Positions 1-11,700 of a stretch of DNA of 64,000 bases are shown here, in pieces. The stretch comes from Cryptomeria japonica. Lineage: Eukaryota > Streptophyta > Pinopsida > Cupressales > Cupressaceae. How positions within the stretch are numbered: the stretch's first letter is position 1; each line of letters starts with the position of its first letter. The translations under genes were made by a program, and so were the position numbers. The stretch spans positions 662,730,438 through 662,794,437 of the forward strand of contig NC_081414.1 of the NCBI RefSeq assembly GCF_030272615.1, in the 5' to 3' direction. A model generated the notes under the pieces. That model worked only from the letters and a program-made list of their open reading frames with translations. It did no database searches and had not been told where the DNA came from.

Positions 1-721
1 GAGCCATGGAGAAGTGATACCCCAACACATAGTGTTTTGTAAAGGTCTATGGGTTTAATAAAATAATCCAAGATTTTTTGGGTTGGTGATTTTGACTGGT
101 GAAGAGTTTGGAGCACATCTTCCAAAGCTACCTGGAAGCCCTAAACCCCTTAAAAATAGCTATTTTTTAGTTACCCTAGTTGTACAACAAATCCAGATGG
201 AAAAATTTGTGATCTTGTTTAACTTCTAAATGGGTATCCAAATATGTAAAAATATCTTGGGGTTTTTAGGAAATTTTGGGGAAAAATACCAAAAACTAGT
301 CCAAGAAGGGCTAGTCAATTAGGCCTAATAGCAGCCGGTAGAAGCAAATTGAAAGCCTAGGGTTTGGGAGGAAGGTGCAAACCTTGTCAATGCATAAAAT
401 GACCTTGAACATACCTACACAACATAACCACAACCTTTAAACATGCTGTTAGAGTGAAGATCCTTGGTGGAGGTCTTTGGAGCCTAGTTGGAGCTTTGGG
501 AACCTAGTAGGAGACCATCTCAAAATCATAGATTTGGGTCAAAACCAACAAGAAACCTCAAGAGGATATACCTAGGAGGCAAGCCAATAGATTTTAGGCC
601 TTGGAGGTCTAAGGAGTGTACCCTAACAAGTTACCTTGGAGGAGCTTGAGTAGAAGGGTGAGTTGGGGAGTTGGGGTGAGTAAGGGTGAATTGGAGAGCT
701 AGGCACAAGACCTCTATATCA
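1..721 (+). repeat. 5' LTR of the chromovirus (3' part only)
   Basis: The stretch is repeated at 17,267-17,981. It ends in CA at 720-721, directly before a primer-binding site, as the 3' edge of an LTR should. The 5' part lies outside the window. Roughly 50 differences from the 3' copy were counted by eye. Confidence 0.9.
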
Positions 722-724
722 GAG

Positions 725-736
725 TGGTATCAGAGC
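725..736 (+). promoter_or_regulatory. Primer-binding site, initiator tRNA-Met type
   Basis: TGGTATCAGAGC lies three bases after the LTR end. It is the standard plant retrotransposon primer site complementary to the 3' end of initiator tRNA-Met, where minus-strand synthesis would start. Confidence 0.92.
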
Positions 737-806
737 CATTCTTTGAAAGATTTAGTGTATGTTAGATTGTGAAGAATCAGAAGCAAGTTCAATCCCTCCA
801 AAGGCA

Positions 807-1855
807 ATGACTCCAAAAGCCATCTGATAGATGGTGACAGAGATGATAGAAGGATTGAAGGATATAGAAGGAAGCAGAGGAACCAGAGAGGCAAAGAAGG
901 AGAAGGGAAAGGTTAAGATAGAATGGGGTGATGAGACTGATGAAGAAGTGGAAGATGGAGAGAAACCAACAATAGTAGCTATGCCTCAAGACTAAAAGTT
1001 ATTCCTAGATGCAGTCAAATCCATTTCTAAGGACAATCTAGATGGATTACCCACATATGGAGGAAACCTCAATGGAGAAGAGTTGCTAGATTGGATAGAA
1101 GCTCTCAATAATCATTTTGATTACAAAGAGGTAGCAGAAGAAAAAAGAGTTAATGTGGCCAAATCAAGAATGAGAGGATCAACATTGGTTTGGTGGAATA
1201 TGATGCAAGAAGAAAGGATACAAGAAGGCAAAAAGAAGATAACTTCATGGGAGCGTATGAAGATCAGACTTAAGGCACAATTCCTTCCAAGCGATTATGA
1301 AGTTCAAATTCATAAGAGATTGCAAAATCTGAAACAAAGGGAGCTAGATGTCAATGCTTACACAGAGGAATTCCATAAACTAAGCCTTAGAGCTAAGAAG
1401 CATGAGAATGAGGTGGAGAATTTGGCTAGATACATGAATGGATTGAGACAAAATATACAAGATGAAATTAGTAGCCTTACTCCTAATACCGTTCATAAGT
1501 GTTTTCAATTAGCATTAAGGGTAGAAGACAAAATCAAGAGGAGGAGTGAACAAAATCAAAAGTTTAGAGGTAGCAGATCGTTTAGAGGAAGGGGCACTTT
1601 TAGTAGAGGACATAAAACATCAAGGAATGAAGAAAACTCAAGGCAAGAAGGTGGTGGAGACTCTTCAAGGGGGCCATTTAGAGGATCCTTCAGAGGAAGA
1701 AACAATTCTAGGGGCAGATTTGGAATCTCAGGAAGAGGAAATTCAGTTTTCACTAGTAGATGTTAGAATTGTAATCAAGTTGGCCACACAATGGGAAGGT
1801 GTCCGGAGAAAGAAACCAACTCTTCACACTCCTACATGGGTGAGAGAAGAACATA
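807..1855 (+). pseudogene. Chromovirus gag, degraded
   Basis: One frame runs from ATG at 807 through a conventional Ty3 Gag: an acidic N-terminus, a capsid-like core (about 1,040-1,540) with the pattern WW then W...K..L...F.P, an arginine, glycine and serine-rich tail (about 1,545-1,760), and a CCHC zinc knuckle at 1,761-1,797 (C-x2-C-x4-H-x4-C). Breaks: TGA and TAG at 825-830, TAA near 992, and TAG at 1,764-1,766 inside the knuckle directly after its first cysteine. Gag would form the particle and bind genomic RNA. The stops make this copy non-functional. Confidence 0.85.
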
Positions 1856-2018
1856 ATTAGTGTAGGAAGAAGACAATCAAAGTATGTCTTCCCCTCTTAG
1901 CAAGGCAGACCCAGTGACAGATGGTGAAAGTCTGCTGCTAAGAAGGTCTTTGTTGAAGATTCCTCAAGCTCAAGAGCCACCACAAATGAAGAGTTTGTTT
2001 AGAACAACTTGTAAGTCT

Positions 2019-2290
2019 CAAGGCAAGATTTGAAATGTGATTGTAGACTCAAGTTCAATTGAGAATATAGTTTCAACTGAAATGGTGGATAAACTCAAGT
2101 TAAAGAGGCTGCCACATCTCACTCCATGCAAGGTGTCATGGCTCAACCGGGGCCAACATCTTAGTTGATGAGAAAGAATGGGTAGACTATGATATTCATG
2201 AGTATAAGGACAAGATTTTATGTGATATATTGCCTATGGATGCTTGCCATTTGTTGTTGGGACGTCCATGGCAATTTGATGTAAAGGCTT
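2019..2290 (+). pseudogene. Chromovirus aspartic protease, degraded
   Basis: Around 2,037-2,075 the translation reads VIVDSSS followed by IENIVS, matching the active-site strand of retrotransposon proteases, in which Asp-Ser/Thr-Gly is usual; here the glycine is serine. The late landmark LLLGRPWQFD lies at about 2,250-2,280. Stops at about 2,030 and 2,166 break the frame between gag and RT. The protease would mature the polyprotein. The lost glycine and the stops argue that it is dead. Confidence 0.75.
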
Positions 2291-2382
2291 AGCATGATGG
2301 GGAGAAGAATAGCTATGTCATTATCAAGAATGGTAAGAGGTATCAAATGGATCCATTACCTGATCCAAAAGAGGAAAAATAA

Positions 2383-3165
2383 GTGGGATCAAGTGTGATG
2401 ATGATGAGTGGGAAATATTTTCTTGAGGTGATGAAACAAGAAGGAGATCAAGGGCATGCTATTGTGCTCAAACCTAGTGAAGAAGGTAAGGCAGATCCAA
2501 TGGAAGAAGTGCCACAAGAGGTGAAGGGTCTACTCAAACAATATGCAGAAGTAATAGGAGAAGATCTACCTGATTATTTGCCACCAATGAGGGATGTAAA
2601 TCACCAAATGGACTTGATTCCATTGGCAAGTTTTCCTAACAAGGCTGCCTACAAAATGACACCTAGTCAAAATGAAGAAATTTCCAAACAAGTGCAGGAG
2701 CTCTTGGACAAAGGATTCATCAAAAATAGTTTGAGTCCATGTGCTGTACCTACTATCTTAGCACCCAAGAAAGGGGGAAAATGGAGAAAGTGTACAAATT
2801 TCAGAGTAATCAATAAGATCACTATAAGGTACCGGTTCCCTATGCCAAGGATAGAAGACCTTTTGGAAAATCTTGGGGGTGCAAGCTACTTCACAAAGGT
2901 GGATTTAAAATCAGGTTATCATCATATAAGAATCAGACCAGGGGATGAATGGAAGATAACCTTTAGGACCAATGCTAGCCTCTATGAGTGGTTGGTCATG
3001 CCATTTGGCCTTACCAATGCACCTAGCACCTTTCAAAGGCTCATGAATGAAGTCTTGGTTGAGTTCATAGGTAAATTTGTGATTGTATATCTTGATGACA
3101 TTATAATCTTTAGTAGGTCCAAAGAAGAACATCTCAAGGATGTGGAGATGGTCTTGAAGAAGCTG
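2383..3165 (+). pseudogene. Chromovirus reverse transcriptase, N-terminal part
   Basis: The open stretch carries RT blocks in order: PYRMTP-type entry, ELLDKGFIKNSLSPCAVP, a basic KKGGKWRKCTNFRVIN block, the FTKVDLKSGYHHIRI block with the first catalytic Asp, the MPFGLTNAPSTFQ block, and YLDDIIIF at 3,088-3,108 with both catalytic aspartates. The frame ends abruptly after the LKDVEMVLKKL segment, where the terminal inverted repeat of the nested DNA transposon begins. Its continuation starts at 14,099. Catalytic residues are intact in this half, but the gene as a whole is disrupted. Confidence 0.92.
3161..3165. repeat. Target-site duplication, left copy (AGCTG)
   Basis: AGCTG directly precedes the left terminus of the nested DNA transposon and recurs at 14,094-14,098 after the right terminus. 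Counting one copy plus the flanks keeps the RT reading frame. The last base may belong to the terminus instead, which would make the duplication a 4 bp AGCT. Confidence 0.85.
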
Positions 3166-3226
3166 GGTGAATTCACAAAGCTGGTTCCCACTTTTGCCAA
3201 TGAAGGAATTTGGCGAAAGTGGGAAC
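3166..3226. repeat. Left terminal inverted repeat with an internal hairpin
   Basis: Bases 3,166-3,198 match the reverse complement of 14,058-14,093 imperfectly: GGTGAATTCACAA, then a three-base difference, then TGGTTCCCACTTTT with one mismatch, then GCC after a two-base gap. Overlapping this, 3,184-3,200 and 3,210-3,226 form a 17 bp stem with one mismatch around a 9-base loop. Confidence 0.85.
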
Positions 3227-3254
3227 TTCGATTTTTAAGGTGTTTGAGCAAAAT

Positions 3255-3372
3255 ATGGCTGTTCGCTCGAATTACCCCTGGGAGTTCGATCGAACCGCTT
3301 TGCAGACCTGGGTTCGCTCGACCCATCGGTGACATTTGGGTTTGAGCGAACCCCCCATTTGCTCGAACCCTT
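3255..3372. repeat. Left subterminal repeats (GTTCGCTCGAACCC type)
   Basis: Several diverged copies of a palindromic motif related to GGTTCGAGCGAACC lie in both orientations between about 3,255 and 3,372, for example GTTCGCTCGA, GTTCGATCGAACC, GAGCGAACCCC and TGCTCGAACCC. The same motif clusters near the right end at 13,198-13,290. Clustered subterminal motifs are typical transposase-binding regions in plant DNA transposons. Confidence 0.7.
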
Positions 3373-4029
3373 TTTGGTTAGGGTTTTTTTAAAACATTTA
3401 TAAAAAGCAAAAGTGACAGTTAAAAGGTCATTATCAAAGTTGTCTTTTTCTATCTGGTGGGGGTTGGATCAAACCAGTCGTCAGCATCACGTCACCGAGC
3501 TTTGTCTGCAGCAGCTAGCGCCTTTCATATTTTAGTTTTTGACCTTTATTAAATCAGGTGCACAAAATAACCCTTTGTTTGGTTTAATATTGTCTTTTTT
3601 TATTAAATTAATAAATAATTTGTTTGTTAATTTACTTTTTTAATTAAATAATTGTATATAGTTATTGTTTTTCAACATTTTAGAAAAATGTTTGATAATT
3701 TATTGTTTTTCATTATTTTAGAAAAATGTTTGATAATTTAATGTTTTGACTAAAATGTGTCAATTTGTTTTTAAAATTACATAATTGTATATATGTATAT
3801 TTTTTTCAACATTTTAAAAAATTGTTATGAAAAACATAGAAAACTAAGACCTAGTAAATCAAAACTTAGAAAAACATTAGCAAAAAAAGAAAATTAGAAA
3901 AATGTCACAAACATAAATATAATAAATTAAACTTTAGAAAAATTAATAAATTTTAATTTAAATAAACATTAGAAAATTTAGATAACAAATTTAAACAAAT
4001 TAGACAAAATAAATCCTCTACAATGTGAC
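3373..4029. other. AT-rich transposon interior, nothing recognisable
   Basis: AT-rich sequence with short near-repeats, such as two copies of a TTTTAGAAAAATGTTTGATAA-like segment around 3,681-3,740. No open frame or known signal seen. Confidence 0.5.
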
Positions 4030-6180
4030 CCATTTTCACATCCTATTACACGCAAAACATGACCCCTTAAGACCACATATGCCCTGATGACACTATATGT
4101 TCCCTTAGGAGGTCATAGAGGATCACATATAACATACTAGTGTACATATGACATTCCCTTTAGGATCACATAGTGTCCTAAGAGGTCATACGTGGTCCTA
4201 AGGGGTCACACGTGTTATAACACATGCGTGACCCCTTAGAACCACATATGACCCCTTATAAAATCCTAGTGTGAACAACATACCCCTTAGTTCATCACAT
4301 AGTGTCTTAAGGGGTCGTATGTGGTCCTAACCTGGGGTCACGCATGCATTGACACATGCATGACCCCTTAGTAGGTCACATATGACCCCTTATAACATCC
4401 TACTGTACATAATATGACATTCCCCTTAGGATCATATAGTGTCCTAAGGGGTCATATGTGGTCCTGAGGGGTCACGCATGTGTTATAACACATGCGTGAC
4501 CCATTAGAACCGCATATGACCCCTTATAAAATCCTAGTGTGAACGCATACCCCTTAGTTCATCATATATTGTCTTAAGGGGTCGTATGTGGTTCTAAGGG
4601 TCACACATGCATTGACACATGTGTGACCCCTTAGTAGGTCACATATGACCCCTTATAACATCCTACTATACATATGACATTTCCTATGTGTCCTAAGGGG
4701 TCATATGTGGTCCTGACATGTGTTACCCTTTAGTAGGTCACATACGACCCCTTATAACATCCTACTGTACATATGATGAACCCCTTAGGATCATATAGTG
4801 TCCTAAGGGGTCATATGTGACCTCCTGACCCATTAGAACCACATATGACCTCTTATAAAATCCTAGTGTGAATGACATACCCCTTAGTTTATCACATAGT
4901 GTCTTAAGGGGTTGTATGTGGTCCTAACCTGGGGTCACGCATGCATTGACACATGCATGACCCCTTAGTAGGTCACACATGACCCCTTATAACATCCTAC
5001 TATACATATGACATTTCCTATGTGTCCTAAGGGGTCACATGACCCCTTATAACATCCTACTGTACATATGACATTCCCCTTAGGATCATATAGTGTCCTA
5101 ACATATGCATGACCCCTTAGAACCACATATGACCCCTGATAAAATCCTAGTGTGAATGTCATACCCCTTAGTCCATCACATAGTGTCTTAAGGGGTCATA
5201 TGTGGTCCTAAGGGGTCACACATGCATTGACACATGTGTGACCCCTTAGTAGGTCACATATGACCCCTTATAACATCCTACTATACATATGACATTTCCT
5301 ATGTGTCCTAAGGGGTCATATGTGACCTACTAAGGGGTCATATTAGAACCGCATTAGAACTGCATATGACCCCTTATAAAATCCTAGTGTGAACGATACC
5401 CCTTAGTTCATCACATAGTGTCTAAAGGGGTCGTATTTGGTCCTAAGGGGTCATGCATGCATTGACACACATGTGTGACCCCTTAGTAGGTCACATATGA
5501 CGCCTTAGGATCAAATGACCCCTTATAACCCCTTATAACACCTTACTGTACATATGACATTCCCCTTAGGATCATATAGTGTCCTAACATATGCATGACC
5601 CCTTAGAACCGCATATGACCCCTTATAAAATCCTAGTGTGAATGACATACCCCTTAGTTCATCACATAGTGTCTTAAGGGGTCGTATTTGGTCCTAAGGG
5701 GTCATTCATTCATTGACACACATGCGTGACCCCTTAGTAGGTCACATATGACCCCTTATAACCCCTTATAACATCCTACTATACATATGACATTCCCCTT
5801 AGGATCATTTAGTGTCCTAACATATGCATGACCCCTTAGGACCGCATATGACCCTTATAAAATCCTAGTGTGAATGACATACCCCTTAGTTCATCACATA
5901 ATGTCTTAAGGGGTCATATTTGGTCCAAAGGGGTCATACATGCATTGACACACATGCGTGACCCCTTAGTAGGTCACATATGACCCCTTAGGATCAAATG
6001 ACCCCTTATAACCCCTTATAACATCCTACTGTACATATGACATTCCCCTTAGGATCATATAGTGTCCTAACATATGCATGACCCCTTAGAACCGCATATG
6101 ACCCCTTATAAAATCCTAGTGTGAATGACATACCCCTTAGTCCATCACATAGTGTCTTAAGGGGTCGTATGACATTCTCG
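4030..6180. repeat. Tandem-repeat block built on a palindromic CATATGACCCCTTA motif
   Basis: About 2.15 kb made almost entirely of diverged copies of short motifs such as CACATATGACCCCTTA and its complement TAAGGGGTCATATGTG. A higher-order unit of roughly 230-330 bp can be followed by the landmark ACCCCTTAGTTCATCACATA, which recurs about eight times near 4,285, 4,550, 4,880, 5,165, 5,400, 5,650, 5,880 and 6,130. Because the motif occurs in both orientations, the array can fold extensively. Open frames in it are products of the repeat, not genes. Confidence 0.88.
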
Positions 6181-6309
6181 TTAAGATCACATATTGCAGA
6201 TTTAATACTTTTATAATCATATGGGCCCAAATATAATCATATCCAGGCCCAAATGTTATATATCATGTTCTTGAATTTTTTATGTATGTCAAAGATTTAA
6301 ATATACACG

Positions 6310-6480
6310 TATTAGATCTCTCTATCTCTCTGAAATATATGTTATCTCTAGATCTGAAATATATGTTATCTCTCTCTCTCACTAAAATATTTGAAATTTT
6401 TACATGTATTTTTTGAAAATGAAAATGATCTCTCTCTCTCTCATGAAGATTTATATATGTATGATCTCTCTCTCTCTGCT
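6310..6480. repeat. Interrupted CT microsatellites
   Basis: Four short runs of TCTCTCTC, each followed by a related ATATATGT or ATGATCTC context, lie just before the plus-strand pseudogene. They could be simple repeat or pyrimidine-rich leader sequence. Confidence 0.6.
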
Positions 6481-6519
6481 TACGTATTTATTTTAACTAT
6501 ATGACATGTACCTAGATAG

Positions 6520-7560
6520 ATGGCATCCCAGGATATACCTTCACAGGCTCTTGATCAGGATCCACCTGTGCAGGCTCCTGATCAGGATCCACCTGCACAG
6601 GCTCCACATCAGGAGCCACACATTGATGATGTTGATCCTCCATAGCAGGACCCCCCCTTGCCCGACATTGCTACTATTTTTCAGTATAGTGATCGGGAGT
6701 TGCATAGGTTGAGGGCCATATTAGATGACCCTCGTACTGATGGCGTGTACAAGAGTACATGCACATCCATTTTTGATAGTTTGTGGACATTAAGAGACCC
6801 CTTAGTTTCTCATACCTCATTCTCACCTGAGGTTATAGCGGATATATATAGATAGTTGAGGAGTGAGGTGAGGGGTCCACATTGTTTTGTTGATGTGGTG
6901 GGGGTGGTCTCGAAGGAGACCATCAAGGAGAGATGCTTTCCACAATATCAGGAGAAGAGTAAGGTGAGGGGATATCAGGTTACTAGATGTATCGACCCAC
7001 AGGTTGCATCACTGATTTTCCCATGCCCTCCCCAGATGAGGTAGCAGCTATAGTCAGAGGTAGTAGACATGTACATATGTCATAGTATTTAGCCGAGGAC
7101 CTACTACATGCTTATAGTTTTATTTCATCTCAACTTGGGATACCATTGGCTGATGTTAGAGAGGAGATTCTCGAAGATGGTTAGGCTACAGTGGCATTGA
7201 TGCATACCCCAAGATAGTCACAACATTCTCATCACTCTACGCATGCTCTAGGCACTAACCCACCTATAGATCACTCTGTTGCTACAGAGGAGGAGCTACG
7301 AGCTGATCAGGTCCATATCACAGATGAGGGTTTGGACTCATTCGAGGATCAGCTGAGAGATTTGAGCCATACTGGATTTATGGACATGCTACTACAGTCA
7401 GACACTTCATCCACGATGCCCACTCATCTAGTTAGCCCCTTGCACTCCTCAGTGTTACGTACAGCTAGAGAGAGATATGTAGGCATGACTAATGTTGTTG
7501 ATATGATCACAAGACAGGATCAGACTATACAACCTACTCCAGGTGATACACATGTATGTA
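6520..7560 (+). pseudogene. Second transposon gene, unknown function, degraded
   Basis: From ATG at 6,520 the frame begins MASQDIPSQALDQDPP, followed by repeated QAPDQDPP-like units, then a globular-looking part (LPDIATIFQYSDRELHRLRA at about 6,658-6,717, then a VSKETIKERCFPQYQE segment). In-frame TAGs at 6,643 and 6,853 interrupt it. Coding continues in another frame from about 7,000 to 7,560 (ending near RQDQTIQPTPGD) with further TAG codons that fit C-to-T or G-to-A decay of CAG or TGG. A GTGATA donor-like site follows. I do not recognise the family. Position and divergent orientation relative to the transposase suggest an accessory transposition gene, but this is inference. Confidence 0.55.
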
Positions 7561-8735
7561 CATGTACATGTACTTTTAAATTTTTAGAAGATATGTATAC
7601 ATGTTGCAAATTTGTAGGATAAATCTATTTATATATAGATCATGTTTAATAAATAATATAGAGTTCTAAGTTTTAATTTGTAGATCATTTAAATAATATC
7701 CATTGTGTTTGATTGGATTATATCGATTTATACATGTTTGATTATATTAGATTTATACATGTTTGATTAGATTAGATTTAAATACATGTTTCATTAGATT
7801 GTATATTTCACATGCATGTACAATGAAGTTTAGACTAGATTATACTTTATATCTCCGTTGTGTTTGATCAGAAATTATATAGATTTATACATGTTTGATT
7901 AGATTAGATTTCAATACATGTTTGATTAGATTGTATATTTCACATGCATGTACAATGAAGTTTAGACTAGATTATACTTTATATCTCCATTGTGTTTGAT
8001 AGGATTATATATTATTCCACTGCATTAGGTGATATGAAGTTTAGACTAGAGATTATATATATATTTCATGCACATGTACATGTGTTAGATTATATATTCC
8101 ATGTGCACATGTACATACACATGTTAGACTATATATACATACTTTATGTTCGATGGACTGGACTGGATTATATATATATCACATGCACATGTTCGAAATA
8201 CAAGTAGATATGCATTAAAATTTAAAAGAACATGTTCAAACAAAAGATTATGTATGAAATGAACAAACTAAACTTAATAGGTCATGTACATTGAATAGTT
8301 CACACGGTATGTGAGCTTCTAGGTATGTATACTGTAGTTAAATAGTTGACAACATGTACATGTCAGGTAATTACAAATGTCCTAATTCCATATTATATCA
8401 ATTTTACAAATACATTACATATTACATTCTAATTTAAATGTGCATTTTTTAATTAAATTATTTAAACTAGTGGTCCTTACAAATTAGATGCATTTAGAAT
8501 TAGATACAGTACCTTATACATACAAATTAAACATGCATTTAAACATGTACATGTACTTGAATTAACTTTGAATACATCCTAATTTGATATAATTTATTTA
8601 AACTTAAATAATATTTATCCTTTAGTTTCAAAACAAGTTAAGAGATCTAGAATTTATCTTCAGTATTAATTCAATTCATGTGGGTTGAACCACATGTGTA
8701 CTTTGGATTACTATATATATATATATATATATAGT
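7561..8735. repeat. AT-rich region with a 132 bp duplication and a TA microsatellite
   Basis: A segment rich in TACATGTTTGATTAGATT recurs with a 132 bp shift: the landmark CACATGCATGTACAATGAAG occurs at 7,809 and 7,941. A TA run sits at about 8,711-8,733. ACATGTACATGT palindromes are common. No gene seen. Confidence 0.7.
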
Positions 8736-11700
8736 TCATACCACATCAAGTGGTTCAGAAAGCTCTTCAATAACACTTAATATTTTGTCATGATCTTCAC
8801 TATCTAGTCTCCACTTTTGAGACCGCCCTCGACGTGGAACTGTTTGAAGAATTAGGCCAACAACAATGACCAAGTGACTACTGATATACCTTGTTGTCAA
8901 TTTGGTATTCAGTGAAATGAATCCCATGTTGAACAATTTTAACTTGTTTGAAATATGTCCCTTGCACTACAACTGATCCTGCATGTACATGTATATAAGA
9001 AATTAAAAATTTGTACATAAGCGATTTGTACATGTACATATTCAAATCAGAACTCAAACCTATTCAAATCAGAACTCAAACCTGTGGGAAATGACATTCC
9101 ATCACTCATCTCAGATTTCGATAACATCTTTCTCTCTTCTGTGCAACGCAATAAATAATAACTAACACCTTCTATATTTCCATCTTCTGCTATGACTGCA
9201 AAAATATCTCCTACAATTTGACACAAGTTAAATAAATTCTAAGTTATATGTCATTTTTAAGGAAATATTTATGTGTACATCATGTATGTACCTTTTTTAA
9301 TCAATTCTGAAATATGATCGTAATCACTAGAAATCAAAGGAATGTCTTCAAAGTTTTCATCCTCATTTGAATCCTCATATGTGTCAAAAACATCTAGTGG
9401 CACCATTTTCCATTCACTAACATATCCAAGCTCTTGGTTCTTGCAATCAACATAGTTTTCGAAAATGCATTTAGAACAAAAACATGAATAATCCCTAGTA
9501 TATAATGTCCATGGGCGATTATCTGTACTCATGACACAATGCAAAGATCTTGTCCTCTCCATGCTCTTGCATCCATGCATTGATTTTCTATCCACATCTG
9601 CAAAATGTACATGTGTACAAGAATGCACATTTAGATCAAGTTGTTAAATTGAAACATTTGAACTAGGAACATTTTAAAAAAAAATAAAATAAATAAAATA
9701 AAATACTAAAAGAGAACACGTACCGGTTATCTCCCAAAACATTCTATATGGAATGGGTCTGTATGTTCTCAATGATGATTCCCTAGGATAATTAGGTTGC
9801 TCAAAGTGTTTCTTACACCATTCAACAACATCATGTGCATCTTCTATACGTTCTCCTGTGTACTTTATTTGATGCTTTCTTAGAGCACGTTTGATACAAG
9901 CTCCTGCACCATCATGTTCACCCTTTCCATGACCACTCTCAAAAAAACTCCAAACATGTGGTATTTTGTCATTTCGATGATATCTACATAGTGCATAAAA
10001 TGGCCTCGAAGATTTGAATTGTGCCGCACATCCATCAGACCAAACAAAATGTTTAACTATTGTTATGCCTCTATCTTTCAAATATTCAAAAAACTTCTTA
10101 AAGCAATGTTGTACAAAAAGTGTGTCATGCTCCTTATCATCACTGATATAGAAGTGGTACTCTTTCTTAATGACACGATTTTCAAATGTACTATCAACAC
10201 CATCCAAATTCATCTGTGCATGTCGATAACACACATGCACCAAAATAGTGATTTGCTTTGAAAAGTAATACTCTGATTGAATCTCTTTTTGATGTGCAAA
10301 AGAGTAATTCTCTGCGAAGTCAACTACAGATAGAATAGTTCCAAGTGGGAAAGTGTCTCTTAATCTTTTAAATTGTTCTACTTGCCACTTGGCAAAAAAA
10401 CCATGGCATATGTATGGTTTTATCAGCTTACGAAAATTTTCCATAAATGTTCCAATAGGTATTTCCTCTTCTACATAATCTAGCCTTGTAGATTCCTTTC
10501 CAAATTTTGTTTCAAATTTTTTGTACTTGTAACTCTTGCAATTTACCATCTTCCTCGTGTCAGTATCTTCATCTCTCAAAGGCAATTTAGCCAAGTCACC
10601 GCATGTTCCACAAATTCCTCTTATGCAATTTATTTGACTGGTTGCATTATCATCTGATTTATCACATAAGATGGATGCTATGAATTGACTTGTTCGTTTA
10701 GGAGGAGCATTTTCAAAACCATCACTATCTTCTCTAATCTTTCGAAACACCTGATAGTACAAGTCAAATTCAATGTGATAACGACAACAACAAGTTTTGA
10801 AAACTTTGTTTAACTTCACATAATATGGCCGTAACCATTCAAACATGGTTTGTCCAATCTTTATATGAGGGTTTGTTTTAGTAAACAATACATACAATTC
10901 ATGTTTTGTTGTGTCTATCCAATGTTTTACATGGAGATCATAATGACTAGGACCAATCCTTTGCTTGATAACATCTCTACTATTTGATGAAGGACGAGTA
11001 TTATCATTCCAAAAACTTGTCACAAAGTTCCTAACAACATCTTCAATTCTATCAGAACGAGGAGTTCTACACATAATTGCCCAATTCCCTTATGAGGTAG
11101 TATCATCCAAAATCTTTCTCCTTTTAACATATTTAGATATTGTCCTTCTACTAAAACCAAACTCAAATGACAGTGAAGAGATTTGTCTTTTTTGAGACAA
11201 TCTTTCATTTACTAAAGATGTCAACATCACTCTTCTTGAAATGGTCTTATCTAGTTTTCAAGATTTTTTACCAATGTTCACCAAACCTTTCTTAACATTA
11301 TCAACAATAGATTTTTGTAGCTGAGAAGTTTTCCTCTTTTGACTTGTTGTATCTATACCCAACAATTTCATTAGATCTATTAAGTCTTTATGAGTAAGTA
11401 CAATTGATAACAATTGAGCTTTTTCTAGTGTAGTATCAATATTGTTGAAATGAGACATTATTTCTTTTCCACTTTTATTCATTGACCTCCTTTTAGTATG
11501 TCTAGGTTCTTCACTAAGACATTTCAACTCATCCACATCCATTTCAAGTAAATGATCTAAATTTTTATAAGAAATATTTCTCTTCACGTATTTAGCTAGA
11601 TCCACAATATGCTCATCCATATCAGTGGTAGGAGGTAAGGAGCCTGACCCCTCTCCTTCAAAGGTCTCCATTGGTTCAACTTGGACAATCTCCTCCCTAT

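Noticed and set aside
4030-6180. CRISPR-like or direct-repeat array
   Set aside because: Repeats are diverged, occur in both orientations, and are not separated by unique spacers of constant length. The context is a plant DNA transposon.
4965-6230. Minus-strand open frames in the tandem-repeat block (KGSYVVLRGHAYVRTLYDPKG-like)
   Set aside because: The shared protein pattern is a translation of the repeat itself. No start context, no domain, and the frames vary with repeat drift.
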